Of a DNA stretch of 64,000 nt, positions 30,986 through 41,229 are shown piece by piece. Each line of letters opens with the position of its first letter. Position 1 is the first letter of the stretch. Both the position numbers and the translations under genes were made by a program. This DNA comes from Paralithodes platypus. Taxonomy: Eukaryota; Arthropoda; Malacostraca; Decapoda; Lithodidae. The stretch lies in contig JAVRFV010002354.1 in assembly GCA_032716605.1 (NCBI GenBank), forward strand, positions 310,001 through 374,000. Reading direction: 5' to 3'. Below the pieces are notes generated by a model. It was not told the DNA's origin, searched no databases, and was given only the letters and a program-made list of their open reading frames with translations.

Positions 30986-31059
30986 AATAAGAGAGGCATA
31001 TGACTGATAATATATTTTGTGAGGGTATTGACAATCTCGCGGACAAGTTTAACCTTGCA

Positions 31060-31301
31060 ACCCCCCGTTACGACGCATGTGCAAGTAGACTGGGATGGTA
31101 TGGACATGTGGAGAGAATGGATGAACAAAATTGAGTGAAAAGATGCAGGTCTGTGATTGTGAAGGGAGCTGCACCAAGGGGTGGACCGAGGAAGACCTGG
31201 GATCGGACTATACGTGCCGATTTCAAATCCAAAAACTTGACAAGTGAAGCAGCCCTTAACAGGGTTGCCTTGCATGCCGGCATTGGGACAAGAGACTGAA
31301 A
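31060..31301 (+). pseudogene. LINE C-terminal tail fragment
   Basis: Plus-strand frame SRLGWYGHVERMDEQN, a stop, then VKRCRSVIVKGAAPRGGPRK followed by TWDRTIRADFKSKNLTSEAA and LNR..WHAGIGTRD with TGA at about 31300. GWYGHVERM and RGGPRKTWD mark the tail of an RTE/L2-like LINE. Confidence 0.7.
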
Positions 31302-32186
31302 CTGCACGTATGTGTGGAGCACTCGGTCTTAAAATTTTATGTATGTACTGAATGTATGTGATCTCGGAGGTGTTTTTCAGTTTTCACTCTCCCACAGTAC
31401 AGTACAGTACTTCTTAGTAAGCTGACGTTATCTGCATCATTATTAAGAGCAGCGGGGGTGTTGGGGCAACAGCTTCCATGTTAGGTAGCCTAAGGTTGTC
31501 AGCTTAGGTTAGTGCGAATATTGTTGTCGGAGGAGTGCCTGGAATTCACTAGCAAATAATGTAGTGACGGTACTAATAGTGGTGGCGCCGCGGCAGTGGC
31601 CACATTCAAGTCGAGGTATGACAAACACGTAAGCACATGAAACACAAAGGCTAGCACAACTTGGAGGTGGGCAGACAAGACAAGAAGTCTCTTCTTATTC
31701 CCCCCACTAACTGTTACTATAGGTAGCGTCAACAATTTTGATCCCTGATCTCTTTGTAACTCAATAGGGCCTAGACCAATCTGGCTTTAAATATCCACAC
31801 CTATTTCCTAGTGGACACTTCCCAATTCTTAAATGATAGAAACGTCAGCCCGATTGCTTTCATTCATTTTGAGTTATAAGAATTTAAGGGGTCCAAATTA
31901 TTGTCAAATTCGCTGGGGCTACCTTTAGGTAAGTATTACTAGGTAAGGCTTTGTATATGTCCACGAGTATCGACACTAGGCCGCGTTCACGCTCAACGGA
32001 AGGCCCAAATCTATAGAATTACCATTATTTGACCCCAGCTGGCAATACAGTATATATGATGATGACAATATGTCCTGGGCTGGGGGGGGGGGGCAGGGCA
32101 GCCTCAACCCAAAAGCCGTCAAATTAGAAGCTAACGTAACGGTCGTGACCGAGTGTGCAAACCGCGGCGAAAGGCAGGTTGAATGA
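31302..32186. other. non-coding stretch
   Basis: No supported gene. It contains a G-run at about 32083-32092. It would be intronic if the exons at 28.6 and 33.9 kb belong to one gene. Confidence 0.45.
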
Positions 32187-33615
32187 TACAGTTTCTTACA
32201 GTTTCTTACAGTTTCTTACAGTAGATCCTCTGGAAAAAGGCAAACTAGGCCTGTGTATCCAGCTCAGTGCCAGTACTTGCACTACTGCGGTCGTTCACTG
32301 TGTTGGCGGCGGCGGCAGCAGACGCAACATTTTTACTATTCTGTATTTTTGCTTTATAATCAAACTTAAAATCTTGTCTTCCCCATGCTTTATCAAGATT
32401 AATTTCAAACTCCCTTATTGATTCGGAATCGACTACATACTGGGGCAGTGCGTTCCACTTATTTACCACTCTATCACAAAATGAGTTCTTTGCCTTTTCA
32501 AGCCTATTTCTTTCTTTGTAAATTTTCTTAGAGTGTCCTCTCGTTCTTGTTCCCTCCCGCATCAAGAAGATACCTTCACACACATCCTCATCATACTTTC
32601 CTGACACTATCTTAAGTCTCTATCATATCCCCTCTCTTTCTCCTATATGCCAGTGTCGGAAGTCCCAGTGTCCTCAACCTCTGCTCATAGCCCGCGTTCT
32701 TCAACGTTGGTACTAGCTTGCTAGCTCTCCTCTGCACTTTCTCCACTACTTCTATATCCTTTACCATATATGGAGCCCACACCTGGTTCGCATATTCCAG
32801 GTGCGGCCTAACCAGCGCTGTATAGAGATTCCTGAATATTTCTTCGTCAAGTGACACAAATGTCCTCCTTATCAGCCCTACAATTCTATTGGCTTTGTTT
32901 ATCTTTTCCGCTAAATGTTCTGAGAAATTTAACTTATTGTCTATCACTACTCCTATATCCTTTTCTGCATTCACTTCCTCCATCGCTTCATACATACTGT
33001 ATGCTACCTTGTCTATCTTGCTTGTCCAAATCTGCATGTACTTGCATTTTTTTGGATGAAAAGGCATTAACCAATGTTCAGACCATCCCTTCATGCCCTC
33101 CACATCTCCTTGAAGAAAACCTACATCTTCCTTACTCCTCACTCTTCTATACAGCTTAGTGTCATCCGCATACAGGTATATCTCACTTCCATTGGTTATA
33201 ACTTCAGGTAAGTCGTTGATAAATATAACAAACAGTAGTGGTCCCAACACAGATCCCTGAGGTACCCCACTTGTACTGTAATTTCCCTCCGCCTATTCCA
33301 TTCACCAGTACCCTCTGTCTCCGATCTTTCAGGAAGGCTTCTATCCATTTCACACATTTCTCCCCTATATTATAGCTTCTAACTTTCTCTATTAACCTTT
33401 TATGTGGGACCTTATCGAAGGCCTTCATAAAATCGCAATATACCACGTCTATAACATCACCATCCTCCAGAATTTGCATCCAATCATCTACCACCTTAAT
33501 TAGCTGTAGTACCGTCGACCTCCCCGGCAAGAATCCGAACTGTCTCCCACTGAAAAGTTGTTTTGATTTCATATGCTCCATTATTCCTTCTCTAATTACC
33601 GTTTCCATTAGTTTT
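32187..33615 (-). mobile_element. CR1-like LINE (family F), 5'-truncated
   Basis: Minus-strand RT in three frames. 33608-33290: QFGFLPGRSTVLQLI, VVYCDFMKAFDKVPHKRLI. 33250-32612: [16 protein letters not shown], the catalytic [40 protein letters not shown]. 32607-32250: a C-terminal block TRGHSKKIYKERNRLEKAK, RVVNKWNALPQYVVDSES. This layout is typical of CR1. The 3' end on the minus strand is three copies of ACTGTAAGAA (32190-32221), consistent with CR1 elements ending in short repeats rather than polyA. Frameshifts lie near 33280 and 32610. Confidence 0.88.
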
Positions 33616-33881
33616 ACAACACAGTCTTGTCAAACTGACTGGTTTATAATACCGGTAATTATTGTGAGGATTTTGTAAAACATTAGGCCTATAACCCTAA
33701 CTTATGCTTTTTCAGGTAGGCTAGACTGCTGCCTTTTCTGTAGGAAACGGGTCATGGATGCCAATTTCCGAGACATTTTCGATAGCATAAAAAATGAAAC
33801 GTGTATGTCTCTGATCCTTGTGTCATTTGTTCATATCTTGTGTGATTATTGGTAATTTTTCTCAAAATGTTTATATTTCAG

Positions 33882-34102
33882 TGCCAGTACAAGTCAGAAC
33901 ACAGCCCTCCGAGACAAGTTTATGTCAGTGATGGGGCCGGTGTTTGCTGGTGGTGATGAAGGTAACATACTGACCCTCCTTACCTCCCTGGCCAATGTCT
34001 GTCAGCACGATGAAGGCCTCCTGGTCACCCCAATTGATGCCGACACTAACAAGAGTGTCGGCGGTGATGCATCTGAGCTGCCCGCCAGAGATAAAGCTAC
34101 AG
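33882..34102 (+). CDS. candidate internal coding exon (same gene as F-box exon?)
   Basis: A good acceptor (TTTATATTTCAG, ending 33881) and donor (ACAG|GTTAGA, 34103) bound 221 bases open in one frame. The reading is ASTSQNTALRDKFMSVMGPV ... GGDEGNILTLLTSLANVCQH ... GLLVTPIDADTN ... LPARDKAT. One base before the first full codon completes the codon left by the exon at 28593-28763 (AG+T = Ser), so the two join in phase. No domain is recognised; it is acidic and mildly helical. No transposon resemblance, codon use looks protein-like, and it ends with one base over. Confidence 0.6.
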
Positions 34103-34304
34103 GTTAGAATTACACATTCTTACTGCTATAATAACTAAATCTTTAAGTACTGTACAGTACGGTACAGTTTTGCTAATATATACAGTACCGGTAGTATGGA
34201 TTTTTTTCTTCAGAGAAGCTTGTATTTTTTTGTTCTTACCTTTACTGTATATACAGTACTGTAGTAGCTAAAATTATTTTCAATAGGCTTGGCTTTGATG
34301 TACC

Positions 34305-34500
34305 TGCAAGAACGATATCAGGAAGTTTAGCTTCCCCTATAGATGTATTGACAAATGGAATGGGCTGGAGGAGGAGGTGGTAGGGGCAAGGAACATCCAG
34401 ATTTTCAAGACAAAATTGGATAAAAAGTAGACTGAGAGACGGGAAAACACGAGCTTAGCTCAACTCCTGTAAACTACAATTAGGCAATTAGGTAAATACA
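34305..34500 (+). pseudogene. CR1-like LINE, extreme 3' end
   Basis: NDIRKFSFPYRCIDKWNGLE then EEVVGARNIQIFKTKLDKK and TAG, matching the last ~40 residues of CR1-type ORF2, then a short 3' UTR ending CAATTAGGCAATTAGGTAAA. A heavily 5'-truncated insertion. Confidence 0.8.
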
Positions 34501-34508
34501 GTACTGTA

Positions 34509-34573
34509 AAGTCAGTGAAAATAGGTTAGCCTAAACAGACCTCGGATGCGGAAATACCCTGAGCCGAACAGGC
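34509..34573 (+). repeat. 65 bp direct repeat, left copy
   Basis: AAAGTCAGTGAAAATAGG(T/C)T to CCTGAGCCGAACAGGC is repeated at 35034-35098 with about three differences, flanking 460 bp that begin with a tRNA-like head. Confidence 0.85.
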
Positions 34574-34660
34574 CAAGTGGGATATCTCTATTGGTCTAAC
34601 TGGTAAGGTGTCTGCCTCACACCCAAGGGTCGAGAGTTCGTGCCCCCACCAGGGCATGAT
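34573..34660 (+). repeat. tRNA-derived SINE head
   Basis: A box TGGTCTAACTGG (34592-34603) and B-box-like GAGTTCGTGCC (34633-34643) at tRNA spacing, with TCTGCCTCACACCCAAGGGT resembling an anticodon arm. It is followed by ~370 bp of unrelated body and the second direct repeat. Confidence 0.6.
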
Positions 34661-35033
34661 ATTTTCGTGAGGCTATTTCCGCATTTAACGAAGTTTAGGT
34701 GTGCTGGTAAAATTTTTCAGATGGTTGAGAGTAAGATCGGAGCTCCATAAATCCTCTTTCGGGTATGGTGTAAAAACCGATCCCCACAGGACAAGGAAGG
34801 GGAGAGGAGAGACCAGGGAGTGTATGTGAGACGCGCTTGGGTTGGGTTGTGGAGTTGCCAGCCGCCCAAGCGAGTTGCCAACTGGGCAGTTAGTAGGTGC
34901 GTGTATGCAGCGCTCAGTGAAGTTGACTCACCATTCCCGTTCATCTCTCTGACGGACTCTCGGTCGATTCGGCTCAAGCTTGTTCCTCTCTGTTCGGAGC
35001 TTTCGCTTCCCGGAAGGTGAAGTACGGTAGTGT

Positions 35034-35098
35034 AAAGTCAGTGAAAATAGGCTAGCCTAAACAGACCTCTGATGCGGAAATACCCTGAGCCGAACAGG
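35034..35098 (+). repeat. 65 bp direct repeat, right copy
   Basis: See 34509-34573. Nothing coding was recognised in 35099-35690. Confidence 0.85.
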
Positions 35099-35698
35099 CA
35101 GATGAGGACATAATAATTTACTGTTGAATAAAATCAAATTATCTATCTACTGTTTATATTCTGGCACATACCCCATTGGGGGGGGGACTCGAGACAGAGG
35201 GACAGAACAGGGACAACACAGCAAAAAACAAAACACGTAATCACACATATCTAGGTCGTCCAAGAGAAAAACCCAGCGACCCAGGCCCATTTGGGGTCCG
35301 CAGCATAAGATTCCCAGGTCCCAGATCTGCCGGAGAGGCTCCGGTTTCTGCAAGCAGACATGCAGCAAAGCTGTTTATGTTTTCTGCAACTTTAGGACAT
35401 AGTGTCAGTTGGAGGGGTTATTAAGTCATGTGAGAATCCTAATGCAGTGGCTCTTTTATTGTTCTTTACGTTTAGCTATCTGTCCCAGTTGTGGACATGT
35501 CTATTGATATAATATGTGAACATGTGTGCCACTTGGAAAATATACAGTATAATTGAATTAATGATTACTGATATTTTATTTATTTTTTATATACCAGGTA
35601 TATAATTACAGTGATGATGATAATGAGTATTATGCTAGCCTACATAACCAGAGCACCTGTAGTATAATTTAATTTTTGTTTTTGTAATCTTATCAGAG

Positions 35699-35879
35699 AA
35701 CAAGTAACTCCTGTAAAGGTGGTGAACTTGAGTAAATGGTGGAGAGAGACCCTGGATGAACTGAGCAGGGTCCTGAGTGGATGGTTGGAGGGTGGAGTGG
35801 TGGAGATGGAGGTGGAGGGAATGGTGGAGGTACTGGCTATCCTGGTGGAGTGGCTGCCCGGCCCCAGTCTCTGTCTCAG
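35699..35879 (+). CDS. possible internal coding exon
   Basis: A donor CTCAG|GTAACT (35880) and an acceptor-like TCTTATCAGAG (35698) enclose 181 bases fully open in the frame EQVTPVKVVNLSKWWRETLD then ELSRVLSGWLEGG...EVLAILVEWLPGP. With the acceptor at 35698 the exon fits the one-base overhang of 33882-34102; with the more usual AG at 35696 the frame would stop at once. Another frame (Gly-rich) is also open, so coding status is uncertain. Confidence 0.35.
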
Positions 35880-36414
35880 GTAACTGTAACCATTTTCCTT
35901 CTGTTGGCTTTGAACTACAGTATCTCACTTAACCCTTTTTTCTACCACAGATCCTTGTTAAGCTGCACAAATCGTCTAAACATAGCTTGATTAAAATTAA
36001 AATACGTTACCGGTACAGAAGGGGTTAAGGGCCATACTCTGTATGTCATTCCTGTCACCAACCACAGTTATCAGGGCTAGCCTTTACCGTACAAGGCAGC
36101 AGAGGGGTTTTGCTCAGGGTTTTTAAAATATAAAATTTGAAAACAAACTCAAAAGTTACTGTTCAAATTAATATAACAAACTCATTATAATTAAAAACTA
36201 TCGAGACGACAACACACTAAACAAAATCTATCTGACCTTGACCGGGCTTGAGACAGGTTACCTACCAGGGTGAATGAGTCCCATCAACCTCACCTTTTTA
36301 GTCACATTTCCTTGTGTGCAAAGGTTTTGTAACTCATTGGTCTGGTTAAACTACCATTAAAATAGAGAAAGAAAGAAAAAAACAAATTGTCTGGAAAGGA
36401 TTACAGGGGGAGGT

Positions 36415-36510
36415 TTTTTTTTTTTTTTTGTTTTTTTTTTTTTTTATGTGAATGAGGGAGACAAAAGGCATAACTGCCTGCAGCGAGTGCCTCCCCCAGA
36501 TGCCACCAAG
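36415..36510 (-). repeat. LINE family B 3' end, tiny truncated copy
   Basis: A T-rich tract (36413-36445) followed by GAGGGAGACAAAAGGCATAA ... GCGAGTGCCTCCCCCAGA, the reverse complement of the family B 3' UTR. Confidence 0.85.
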
Positions 36511-36740
36511 GCTCCCTTTTCTCGGGAAGAATATAATGGAGGGCATATAATATCAGTCTCTAGCGTTCTTCAAATGCAATTTTTTTCATAATGTCATAGT
36601 GAAATTACGGTTACTTTACTATCCCCTCATTGTAATATTGTTATAGTAGTGTATCTAATTTATTTGCCTAGTACTAGACAGTTTGATTCAGTTAATTGTC
36701 TTTCATCTATCATTACTCTTACTCTTACATCTGAATATTA

Positions 36741-36834
36741 TAATGTAAAACTTGCAAAACAAACAAACCAAAACTGGGATGACACAAGATAAACGCAAAG
36801 GAACTAATCAAACTCGCTATGTGGAAATAACGCT
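36741..36834 (+). repeat. dispersed ~94 bp repeat, copy 2
   Basis: Close match to 20280-20373 on the same strand. Confidence 0.85.
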
Positions 36835-36917
36835 TAATAAAATCAAATTTAAAAGTTTTAGAATGACATAGAATTTATATGTATTTAATTTTTAGTTAAT
36901 AATTGCAATTATTTCAG

Positions 36918-37005
36918 GTTCCTTTGCAGTTTTTACCAGACACCTGGCTGACAGCTGCTACCGACTCTGCTCAGTGTTATAACAACTACAAAAGATAATG
37001 CTTTG
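36918..37005 (+). other. exon-like segment
   Basis: Acceptor AATTATTTCAG and donor TTTG|GTGAGT are good. The only long frame (VPLQFLPDTWLTAATDSAQC) stops six codons later. It could be a last coding exon after 35699-35879 in its Gly-rich frame, or non-coding. Confidence 0.3.
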
Positions 37006-37139
37006 GTGAGTTATAAATGCTGTCATATTTGTTTCTTCACACTGGGGTACTTGGATTAATTAAACATGTTATGATTTATGTGATATTCATCAGAAAGTTA
37101 TTATGAAGAAATATATTGATATGTTACATTGCATTCCAG

Positions 37140-37277
37140 GTGTTGAAGTTACTGGTTGTACTGTGGAGAAAATATATGAAACTCGACAACTTACCTGAAA
37201 TGCGTGCCGAACACAGAAACAAAACATTAACTAAAGTCTCTACACCAAAAATAGTATATCAGAATTGCAAGACGTGA
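37140..37277 (+). other. candidate terminal exon A
   Basis: Acceptor GCATTCCAG (ending 37139). One frame reads VLKLLVVLWRKYMKLDNLPE to TGA at 37275-37277. Another, in phase with the exon at 33882, reads VEVTGCTVEKIYETRQLT and stops at about 37199. AATAAA-like words follow at about 37305. The first 26 bases resemble terminal exon B. Confidence 0.35.
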
Positions 37278-37366
37278 AAAATTATAATTCCTTGAGCACA
37301 AAAATAATAAATTATTTTATTTCATTATTATTATTTTTGTTGTTATTATTAAACTCAGGATGGTAG

Positions 37367-37655
37367 TTGTTGTTGTTCCCTAAGCTGCCTGGCCGAACAG
37401 CCCCAAGTCCCTAAGGAAGGCCATGGCCACGGTCGGGCTTTCCCACAGACCTCTCAAGGAGTGTAGATTGTGTTGTTGGCATAAGTGGTTGTGTGAAATG
37501 CAGTCTTCTATGATGTGTTTAATAGTATGGGGTGCTGTGTTACAACTCGGGCAGGAGTAGACGACGGAGTCATCCAGTCTCTTTTGATAGCTCTGAAGGG
37601 GATGGTGTCCGCATCTCAGCCTGGCCAGGTGGACTCGGTCGGGCCAGGCAACTAC
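37367..37655 (-). mobile_element. LINE A 3' end, truncated copy
   Basis: Matches 38290-38590 closely, including the (GTT)n end (the CAA-type 3' tail) and the CCTGGCCGAACAGCCCC block. Only the last ~290 bp of the element are present. Confidence 0.88.
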
Positions 37656-37739
37656 CAGGATGGTATTAAAGCCTATGGGTGGTGATGTGGGTAGAGTGAG
37701 TCAAGTACCACACACCATATACATAATGTTATATTGTGT

Positions 37740-37805
37740 GTCTCTATCTATTGATCTACCTATCGATCTACCTATCTACCTATCTATCTATCCATCTATC
37801 TACAG
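37740..37805. repeat. (CTAT/CTAC)n microsatellite
   Basis: Imperfect tetranucleotide run just upstream of an acceptor-like pyrimidine tract. Confidence 0.9.
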
Positions 37806-37849
37806 TATATCCAACCATCCATTCTTCTCCCTCCCCCTCTCTCTATCAG

Positions 37850-38083
37850 GTGTTGAAGTTACTGGACGTACTGTAGATGGTGGTGTGGGTCTGGACGGTA
37901 GTAGAGCCTCCTCCTAGTGGTGGTAGTGGTGGTGGTGGTGTAGGAGGGAGTCACCACCTACCACACACCTGGCTGGCTCTGGCTACACTACCCTGGTTGG
38001 CCACGGACCTTAACCTCCGGGACCTCAAGCCTCAGAACGCCAAGATCTTCACTCACATTACGCCAAGCTCAAGTGGAATGAAA
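37850..38083 (+). other. candidate terminal exon B
   Basis: A strong pyrimidine tract and acceptor (CTCTCTCTATCAG, ending 37849) and a donor AAA|GTAAGG (38084). It begins GTGTTGAAGTTACTGG like exon A. The frame in phase with 33882-34102 reads VEVTGRTVDGGVGLDGSRAS to TAG. A different open frame reads HTWLALATLPWLATDLNLRD then LKPQNAKIFTH. No domain can be assigned. Confidence 0.35.
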
Positions 38084-38384
38084 GTAAGGGTTTTTTATTT
38101 TTAACCTCCAGCAGGTATAGCTAAAAAAAAAGTATCATACAAGGGCAATACAGGTTGCTTAACTCTCACAGCCTCTCAATTTAGTTCCTTCAACTTTAAA
38201 TCATTGTACCGGTACTGCGATTTATCCCACCAGAGTTAAAAGTCTACTACTATGTTGAGTATATATCCAACAATATGCTGCTGTTGGTGTAATTTTTGGT
38301 TGTTGTTGTTGTTGTTGTTCCCTAAGCTGCCTGGCCGAACAGCCCCGAGTCCCTGAGAAAGGCCATGGCCACGATCGGGCTTTC

Positions 38385-38988
38385 CTACAGAGCTCTCATT
38401 GAGTGTAGATTGTGTTGTTGGCGTAAGTGGTTGTGTGAAATGCAGTCTTCTATGATGTGTTTAATGGTATGGGGTGCTGTGTTACATCCCGGGCAGGCGT
38501 CGACAACGGAGTCATCCAGTCTCTTCTGATAGCTCAGGAGAGCTGGATGGTGTCCGCATCTCAGCCTGGCCAGGTGGACTCTGTCCTCGCGAGGAAGGGA
38601 GGATTCGGAAGGATGGATTTCGGGAGGTCGTGCATGCAGCTGCGTGTTGTCTGTGAGTGAGTGGATGGATCGGTGAGAGATATGAGTATGGATGTGCTTC
38701 TGGAAGTTGGTTCGGGGTGGGGAGGGAGGGAGAGAGGACAATAATTGTGTGTGATACCGTGTGCTGGGTGTTGTTTTGATATTTCTTGGTGTCTGTGGGT
38801 GTGTTGCCATGTAGTTTAGTGGGTGGTCTTGGTTCGTGGAGGCTGCTGCCAGGAATTGAGCGCCTCTCATGTCCAGATGGTCCCTGACTTTGAGGATCCT
38901 GGCCTCCTGATGTAGGTGATCTGTGGGTGAAGTAGCTGTGCAGCCTGTAATGATCTTCAGGGCTTTGTTTTGAATAGTCTGTAAGGTC
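38385..38988 (-). pseudogene. LINE A ORF2 C-terminal tail
   Basis: Reads LQTIQNKALKIITGC, RILKVRDHLDMRGAQFLAAA, a His/Pro/Ser-rich stretch, VHLARLRCGHHPALLSYQKR and a CCHC-like CPGC..APHTIKHIIEDC, typical of the end of Jockey/CR1-like ORF2 proteins. It is cut off from its RT by the family B insertion. Confidence 0.85.
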
Positions 38989-41229
38989 TTATTTATTTTT
39001 TTATTTTTTTTATATGTGATTGAGGGAGGCAAAAGGCATAACTGCCTATAGCGAGTGCCTCCCCCATAGTTAAAAGAGTGACAGGGCCAAAATCAAGGGA
39101 CGTTCGAGCCAAAATGCCTGGACACACGGAGTTTGAAGCAATATACCTGTAAGTCATAGGAAGAGGGAAAGACCGATTCTGGGAGAGAGTTCCAGAGCTC
39201 AGATGTTGAGTAGAAGAAAGTTTGAGAGTAACATTTCACTCTTGGGTTGGAGAGTTGCACAGAGTAGGGGTGGGATTGAGTTGCAAGACGGGTACCACGT
39301 GCCCTACGTAAAGGAGGTGGTATGCACTGGGATAGCTCTGAGGAACACTGATTATTATAGTAGCGATAGAATAGCGAGAGAGATGCAACATTGCGGCGGA
39401 GAGAGAGAGATTGCAGAGAGTTGGTGAGTGGACGGGAGTTAATGATACGAAAGGCCTTCCTTTCAACTTTGTCTAGGAGAGCGGTGTGAGAGGAACCTCC
39501 CCACACATGTGAACAATACTCAATACAAGGGCGCACTATGCCCCTGTACAGAGCAAGAAGCTGTGCAGGGAAAAGAACCCCTTAAGGCGGTTGAGCACAC
39601 CCAGCTTCTGGGAGGCTGCCTTAGCAAGACTGGTAATATGGTCCTTCCAAATGAGAGCTGAAGAAAAAGAGACACCAAGAATATTGAGAGAAGATGAAGG
39701 GTTGATTTTTGCATTGTTGAAGAATAAGGGATAGTCCGCTGGGAGATCCTGACGGGTAGATAGATGGAGAAATTGGGTTTTGGAAGCATTAAAGTTAACA
39801 AGGTTTTCTCTGCCCCAATTGTAAATAGTATTTAGATCAGAATTTAAGAGTTCTATGGCTTCATTACGTTTGTCGTTGAGGGATTGCTGGCTGGGGCGTT
39901 CTGAAAAACTAATGGAGTAGTGTAAGGTTGAGTCGTCTGCGTATGAATGGATGGGAATAAGGTACAGTTAAGGAGATCATTTATAAAAATTAGAAAGAGA
40001 ATAGGAGATAGGACAGAGCCCTGAGGAACACCGGAGTTTATAGGGTGAGGAAGTGAACAATGGCCGTCCACAACCGCAGCTATGGAACGGCCGGAAAGGA
40101 AATTAGAGACAAAGGCACAGATGGAGGGATAGAAACCGAAGGAGGGTAGTTTAGAAATTAAAGATTTATGCCAGACTCTATCGAAGGCTTTCGATATGTC
40201 TAGTGCAATAGAAAAAGTCTCACCGAAGTCCCGAAAGGAGGATGACCAAGAGTTAGTAAGATATGAAAGAAGATCACCAGTAGAGCGACCCTTAAGGAAG
40301 CCATACTGGCGATCTGAGAGCAGATTATGAGAAGAGAAATGCTTAAGAAATTTGGAAGCAAGAATAGTTTCAAAAACTTTAGAAAGACAAGAGATAAGAG
40401 CAATTGGACGATAGTTGGAGGGTTGAGAGCGGTCACCCTTCTTTGGGACAGGTTGAATGTGAGCAAACTTCCAGCATGAAGGGAAGACGTTAGAGGATAG
40501 ACAGAGACGAAAGAGTTTGCCTAGGCAGGGAGTCAGCACGGAAGCACAGTTTTTGAGAACAACAGGAGGAACACCGTCCGGACCGTACGCCTTATTAGTG
40601 TTAAGCCCAGAGAGGGTAGAAAGTACATCTTTAGAAGAGATTAGGATATTAGGCATAAGTAAGAGAGAGGAGGGCGGAGAGGGAGGAATAGCACCGGAAT
40701 CATCCAGGGTGGAGTTTCTAGCAAAAGTTTGAGCGAAGAGTTTAGCTTTGTCAGAGGAAGAAGTGATGGTTGTGCCATCAGAGTGGGAAAGGGGAGGGAA
40801 AGACGAGGAAGAAAAATTGTTGGAGATGTTTTTGGCTAGATGCCAGAAAGCTTGGGAAGAGCTAGAGTTGGATAGTTCAGTGCATTTATTATTGATGAAA
40901 GAGTGTTTGGCAAGTCGAAGAACAGATTTGGCTTGATTCCGGGCAGAAACATATGAAGAAGGAGAGTCTTGAGTTTTAAGGCGTCGGTACCGTTTGAATG
41001 CTTCCTCCTTATTGCGGACAGCAGTAGAACAGGCGTGAGTAAACCAAGATTTTTTAGCATTAGACTGAGAGAAAGAGAATGGAATGTATGCTTCCATGCC
41101 CGATAGGATTACCTCGGTAATGCGTTCAGCACTCTCCGAGGGTCCTCGGCCATGGAAGCAGAAATCATTCCATGGGAAATCAAAGAAGTACTGCCGAAGA
41201 GCCTCCCAGTCGGCAGCGCCAAAATGATG
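38989..41229 (-). mobile_element. LINE family B, nested in LINE A
   Basis: Oriented like its host, with its A-rich tail at 38989-39013 and the family B 3' UTR at 39014-39090. Coding sequence runs from HHFGAADWEALRQYFFDFPW (endonuclease-RT linker, 5' truncation point) through KAYGPDGVPPVVLKN, NYRPIALISCLSKVFE, RQYGFLKGRST, LDISKAFDRVWHKSL and [11 protein letters not shown] frameshift near 39960 falls at the YADD block, and the RT resumes in other frames down to 39093 (RPCIEYCSHVWGGSS). It is nearly identical to the 22.8 kb copy where they overlap, so both are recent. Confidence 0.9.

Noticed and set aside
34509..35098. Direct repeats interpreted as LTRs of a small retrotransposon
   Set aside because: At 65 bp, with no primer site, polypurine tract or TG..CA ends, they are reported only as direct repeats.
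37995..38083. RDLKPQN, resembling the HRDLKPQN catalytic loop of protein kinases
   Set aside because: Only seven residues match; no glycine loop, DFG or APE motif occurs nearby in any frame.
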